A stretch of 8,272 bases of DNA from contig PIYA01000034.1 in the NCBI GenBank assembly GCA_003601785.1, positions 1-8,272 on the forward strand, in the 5' to 3' direction. Both the position numbers and the translations under genes were made by a program. The notes beneath the pieces are model-generated. The model saw nothing but the letters and a program-made list of their open reading frames with translations, had not been told where the DNA came from and ran no database searches. This document shows positions 5,635 through 8,272 of this stretch, piece by piece. The stretch is from Candidatus Bathyarchaeota archaeon (GTDB lineage Archaea; Thermoproteota; Bathyarchaeia; Bathyarchaeales; Bathycorpusculaceae). The stretch's first letter is position 1, and every line of letters begins with the position of its first letter.

Positions 5635-7560
5635 ATGTCAACCAGCGAGGAAAAGGTATCGGAAAAACCTAAGATGGAGTATCCGCCGCAGTTGAAATGG
5701 ATGCTTAAAAGAGCTTTAGAGGATCCGGAAGGCTTCTGGGGTGAAGTTGCCGAGGAACTTTACTGGTTTAAACGTTGGGACAAGGTTTTCGAATGGAACT
5801 ATCCGGACTTCACGTGGTTTAAGGGTGGAGTGACAAACATAGCTTACAACTGTTTAGAGTACAACGTGAAGAGGGGAAGAGGAAATCACACGGCGATAAT
5901 ATGGGAGAACGGTGAGGGGTTACCACCACGCGCCTTAACCTACAACCAGCTCTTATACGAGGTTAAAAGGTTCGCTTCAGCCTTGAAAGCCTTAGGCGTC
6001 AACAAGGGTGACAGAGTGACAATTTACATGCCTATGATTCCTGAGGCAGTTGTTGCCATGTTAGCAACAACGAGGATAGGGGCTATACACTCCGTTGTCT
6101 TTGGAGGATTCGGCTACGGAGCCTTAGCGGACAGAATATCAGACGCTGAGTCAAAAATAGTTGTCACGGCTGACGTAGGTTACAGACGGGGAAAAACAAT
6201 CAACCTGAAAGGTGTGGTTGACGAAGCTTTAAAGATAAGCGGAAAATCGGTTCAAAAAGTCATAGTTTTGAAACGCGGCGAAAAAGAACCGCCGATAATG
6301 CCTGGACGAGACATATTGTGGGAGGAAGCGATAGAAAAAGGGAAAGACGTTAAGGCTGATGTTGAGAAGATGAGAGCTGATGAACCAGCCTTCATCTTGT
6401 ACACTTCTGGAACGATGGCTAAACCGAAGGGAACTGTTCAACCCCACGGCAGCTATCAAGTTTACATTTACGCTATGGGAAAATGGGTTTACGACATGCA
6501 CGAGACAGACGTTTGGTGGTCAACATCAGACATAGGATGGATAGTCGGCCACAGCTACGTTGTCTACGCACCATTGCTCTTCGGCTGCTCAACGATAATG
6601 TACGAAGGCGTCCCAGACCACCCGGCGCCGGACATCTGGTGGCACATAATAGAGAAAAACCGCGTGACACAGCTTTGGATTTCACCGACAGGCGTCAGAG
6701 CCTTGATGAAATACGGTGATGAATGGCCTAAAAAACACGATTTAAGCTCCGTTAGACTCGTCGCCTGTGCCGGGGAAGTTTTAAATCCGCCGGCTTGGGA
6801 GTGGCTTCAAAAGAGGGTTTTCGAAGACAGAATTCCCGTTATTGACCACATGTGGCAGACTGAGAGCAGCGGACCCATGGTTGGAAACCCCTACGGCATA
6901 GCGTTGCTGCCGATAAAACCCGGTTCAGCGACGATTCCGCTTCCGGGAATAGACGGTGAAGTTGTCGACGAAGATGGAAAACCTGTTCCCGTGGGGAAAG
7001 AAGGGATATTCGTCTGCAAGAAGCCGTTTCCTGGTTTAACGCCGACGCTCTGGCGTAACCATGAACGTTACGTGAGAGACTACTGGAACAGAATTCCAGG
7101 CGTTTACTACACTGGCGACGCTGCTATGAAGGATGAGGACGGTTACATATGGTTCTTGGGACGAGTAGACGAAGTTATAAAAATCGCCGCTCACAGGATA
7201 GGCACGATAGAGATTGAGAGCGCGTTGCTCAAGCACCCTGGTGTAGCTGAAGCCGCCGTCGTTGGAAGACCCGACCCGTTAAGGGGAGAAGTTGCATGCG
7301 CCTTCGTCGTTTTGAAAGGTGGATACGAACCGAGCGAAAGCTTAAAGGATAGTTTAAGGGAACTTGTGAAGAAAACCTTGGGTCCGATAGTGATTGTGAG
7401 CGACATATTCTTCGTGAGCAAGCTTCCGAAAACAAGGAGTGGAAAGATAATGCGCAGATTGATCAAGGCGATAATCACTGATAAGCCTCTTGGAGACTAC
7501 TCAACGATAGAGGATGAGACATCCATAGAAGAGGTGAAAAAAGCGCTAGGAAAACCCTAG
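5635..7560 (+). CDS. acsA: Acetyl-CoA synthetase (AMP-forming), possibly acting on other short acids
   Basis: The enzyme activates acetate with ATP and CoA through an acyl-adenylate. I start it at ATG 5635 (641 residues), seven bases after SD AAGGTG; a TTG six bases earlier has no better support. An N-terminal ACS cap (about 15-75) precedes the AMP-binding domain. Motifs in this numbering are YTSGTMAKPKG (256-266), WQTES (407-411), YYTGD (491-495), GRVDEVIKIAAHR (509-521), and PKTRSGK with Lys604, the lysine acetylated in bacterial Acs. Trp407 matches Salmonella Trp414, which limits the pocket to short acids. The other pocket residues differ: Ile303, Val304 and Ala379 stand where Salmonella has Val310, Thr311 and Val386. 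Acetate is most likely, with propionate or 3-hydroxypropionate possible. Length is normal for Acs. Confidence 0.94.
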   Translation: MSTSEEKVSEKPKMEYPPQLKWMLKRALEDPEGFWGEVAEELYWFKRWDKVFEWNYPDFTWFKGGVTNIAYNCLEYNVKRGRGNHTAIIWENGEGLPPRALTYNQLLYEVKRFASALKALGVNKGDRVTIYMPMIPEAVVAMLATTRIGAIHSVVFGGFGYGALADRISDAESKIVVTADVGYRRGKTINLKGVVDEALKISGKSVQKVIVLKRGEKEPPIMPGRDILWEEAIEKGKDVKADVEKMRADEPAFILYTSGTMAKPKGTVQPHGSYQVYIYAMGKWVYDMHETDVWWSTSDIGWIVGHSYVVYAPLLFGCSTIMYEGVPDHPAPDIWWHIIEKNRVTQLWISPTGVRALMKYGDEWPKKHDLSSVRLVACAGEVLNPPAWEWLQKRVFEDRIPVIDHMWQTESSGPMVGNPYGIALLPIKPGSATIPLPGIDGEVVDEDGKPVPVGKEGIFVCKKPFPGLTPTLWRNHERYVRDYWNRIPGVYYTGDAAMKDEDGYIWFLGRVDEVIKIAAHRIGTIEIESALLKHPGVAEAAVVGRPDPLRGEVACAFVVLKGGYEPSESLKDSLRELVKKTLGPIVIVSDIFFVSKLPKTRSGKIMRRLIKAIITDKPLGDYSTIEDETSIEEVKKALGKP

Positions 7561-7569
7561 GGCAAAACC

Positions 7570-7580
7570 TTTTTTATTTT
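7570..7580 (+). terminator. T-rich terminator after the acyl-CoA synthetase gene
   Basis: T6-A-T4 begins ten bases after the stop codon. It is the longest T-rich tract between genes here and is a good candidate for archaeal intrinsic termination. Confidence 0.5.
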
Positions 7581-7590
7581 ACAACAACGC

Positions 7591-7605
7591 AAATAAAGTT
7601 TTATC
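7591..7605 (+). promoter_or_regulatory. Possible TATA region of the transporter gene
   Basis: AAATAAAG (7591-7598) overlaps a second AT-rich element, GTTTTATC (7598-7605). Either predicts a start near 7618-7627, just before or at the SD site AAGGAGA (7624-7630). Confidence 0.35.
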
Positions 7606-7640
7606 GCTAATCAGAAGCGTAACAAGGAGAAAAATCCAGT

Positions 7641-8272
7641 TTGGCTTTTAACAAAGCTTTGAAATCAAGCTTTCCACTCGAAGTGCTAAACAAGGATTTG
7701 AAGCTTATCTTTGTTTCAAACCTAGCGGGCTCATTCGGAGACGGACTTTACGCTTACATTCTACCCTACTACATGCGAGAAAGTCTATCAGCAACACCCG
7801 CAGAAGTTGGAATATTATACGCTCTAGTAAACATAGTTTCCGCTATTACGCTGTTCTTCGCGGGAATGATTGCCGACAAGTATGACCGCAAAAAAATAAT
7901 GATTGCGGGATGGCTCTCGTGGTTGCCAGCGCCGATAATTTTCTCCCTTGCAACGAATTGGCTTCAAATGTTGCCAGGGATGATCTTATGGGGTTTTTGG
8001 CTTGGTGGACCATCAACCGCTTACATAATAACGTCGGCGGACAAGAGAAGGTTAACGTTAACCTTCACCATGATTTCCTCCGCGTGGTCTCTCGGCTACA
8101 TTTTCTCTCCAGCCATAGGCGGTTACCTAGCTGATGCTGCAGGTATGAAGATCGTTTTCTATTTAGCCTTTATCTTCTACGTTTCAGCTACCTTAACCTT
8201 GCTTTTTATAAGCAGTCAACGTGCAGAAGGTTATGAAAAGAGGGAAAAGGAGCATAAGTACTCGTTTTTTAA
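7641..8272 (+). CDS. Major facilitator superfamily transporter, N-terminal half (3' end outside window)
   Basis: The frame stays open to the right edge and encodes 210 full codons. Six hydrophobic helices are visible at about 22-45, 55-77, 86-106, 108-130, 141-164 and 170-191. The loop between helices 2 and 3 has the MFS motif A in the form GMIADKYDRKKIM (75-87). A charged stretch (ESQ-type QRAEGYEKREKEHK region, about 193-206) begins what would be the central cytoplasmic loop, so the second six helices should follow outside the window. The substrate cannot be told from this half; drug/sugar exporters and organic-acid carriers share the motif. I start at TTG 7641, which has AAGGAGA upstream at a slightly long distance; TTG 7659 or GTG 7683 are alternatives. 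It has its own promoter-like region and need not be linked to the acyl-CoA synthetase. Confidence 0.88.
   Translation, partial: MAFNKALKSSFPLEVLNKDLKLIFVSNLAGSFGDGLYAYILPYYMRESLSATPAEVGILYALVNIVSAITLFFAGMIADKYDRKKIMIAGWLSWLPAPIIFSLATNWLQMLPGMILWGFWLGGPSTAYIITSADKRRLTLTFTMISSAWSLGYIFSPAIGGYLADAAGMKIVFYLAFIFYVSATLTLLFISSQRAEGYEKREKEHKYSFF

Noticed and set aside
7555..7562. Palindrome CCCTAGGG at the end of the acyl-CoA synthetase gene
   Set aside because: Eight bases with no loop cannot form a useful hairpin and the site overlaps the last codons; it is probably chance.
7910..8134. 74-codon + strand frame near the right edge
   Set aside because: It is a shifted reading of the MFS transporter, whose frame gives six membrane helices and motif A and stays open to the window edge.

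Overview
The window looks like a piece of archaeal chromosome, probably from the TACK side and perhaps Bathyarchaeia-like; I hold the phylum only loosely. The archaeal signs are an Alba chromatin protein, an RPA-type OB-fold protein, a short-form (337 aa) adenylosuccinate synthetase, TATA-like boxes 20-30 bases before starts or predicted transcript 5' ends, apparently leaderless genes beside genes with Shine-Dalgarno (SD) sites, T-tract ends instead of bacterial hairpin terminators, and frequent GTG/TTG starts. All eleven genes lie on the + strand. Gaps are 3 to about 140 bases, so no gene-free stretch exceeds 300 bases. I see no tRNA, rRNA, CRISPR array or insertion sequence.

Cell surface part (1-1831): the C-terminal end of a large membrane-anchored surface protein with beta-sandwich repeats is followed by a secreted caspase-like (C14) protease. 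The protease has a signal peptide, a proline-rich linker, an intact His/Cys dyad and an EF-hand-like calcium loop, but has lost the Asp that normally sits two residues before the catalytic Cys.

Small-protein part (1916-3431): a YfcE/MJ0936-type metallophosphoesterase is followed by a tight two-gene operon not recognised by name: a 45-residue four-cysteine protein (2598-2735) and, three bases on, an 82-residue protein that may be a small Sm- or SH3-like beta barrel. A YkgJ-type eight-cysteine protein follows from its own, probably leaderless, promoter.

Nucleic-acid-coating part (3442-4470): albA and a gene for an OB-fold single-strand-binding-like protein form an operon with an 8-base gap. 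Its leader carries a perfect 8-bp inverted repeat placed at the predicted 5' end of the mRNA, with a competing 5-bp stem.

Metabolic part (4509-8272): purA (AMP synthesis, probably leaderless from GTG), an AMP-forming acetyl-CoA synthetase with altered acyl-pocket and P-loop residues, and the first six transmembrane helices of a major facilitator transporter that runs off the right edge. Each has its own TATA-like element. The acyl-CoA synthetase releases AMP and purA makes AMP, but nothing here shows that they are co-regulated.

Nothing amounts to a proven new system. The best candidates for novelty are the Cys4 microprotein/barrel operon, the secreted calcium-loop caspase beside a surface anchor protein, and the structured albA leader.
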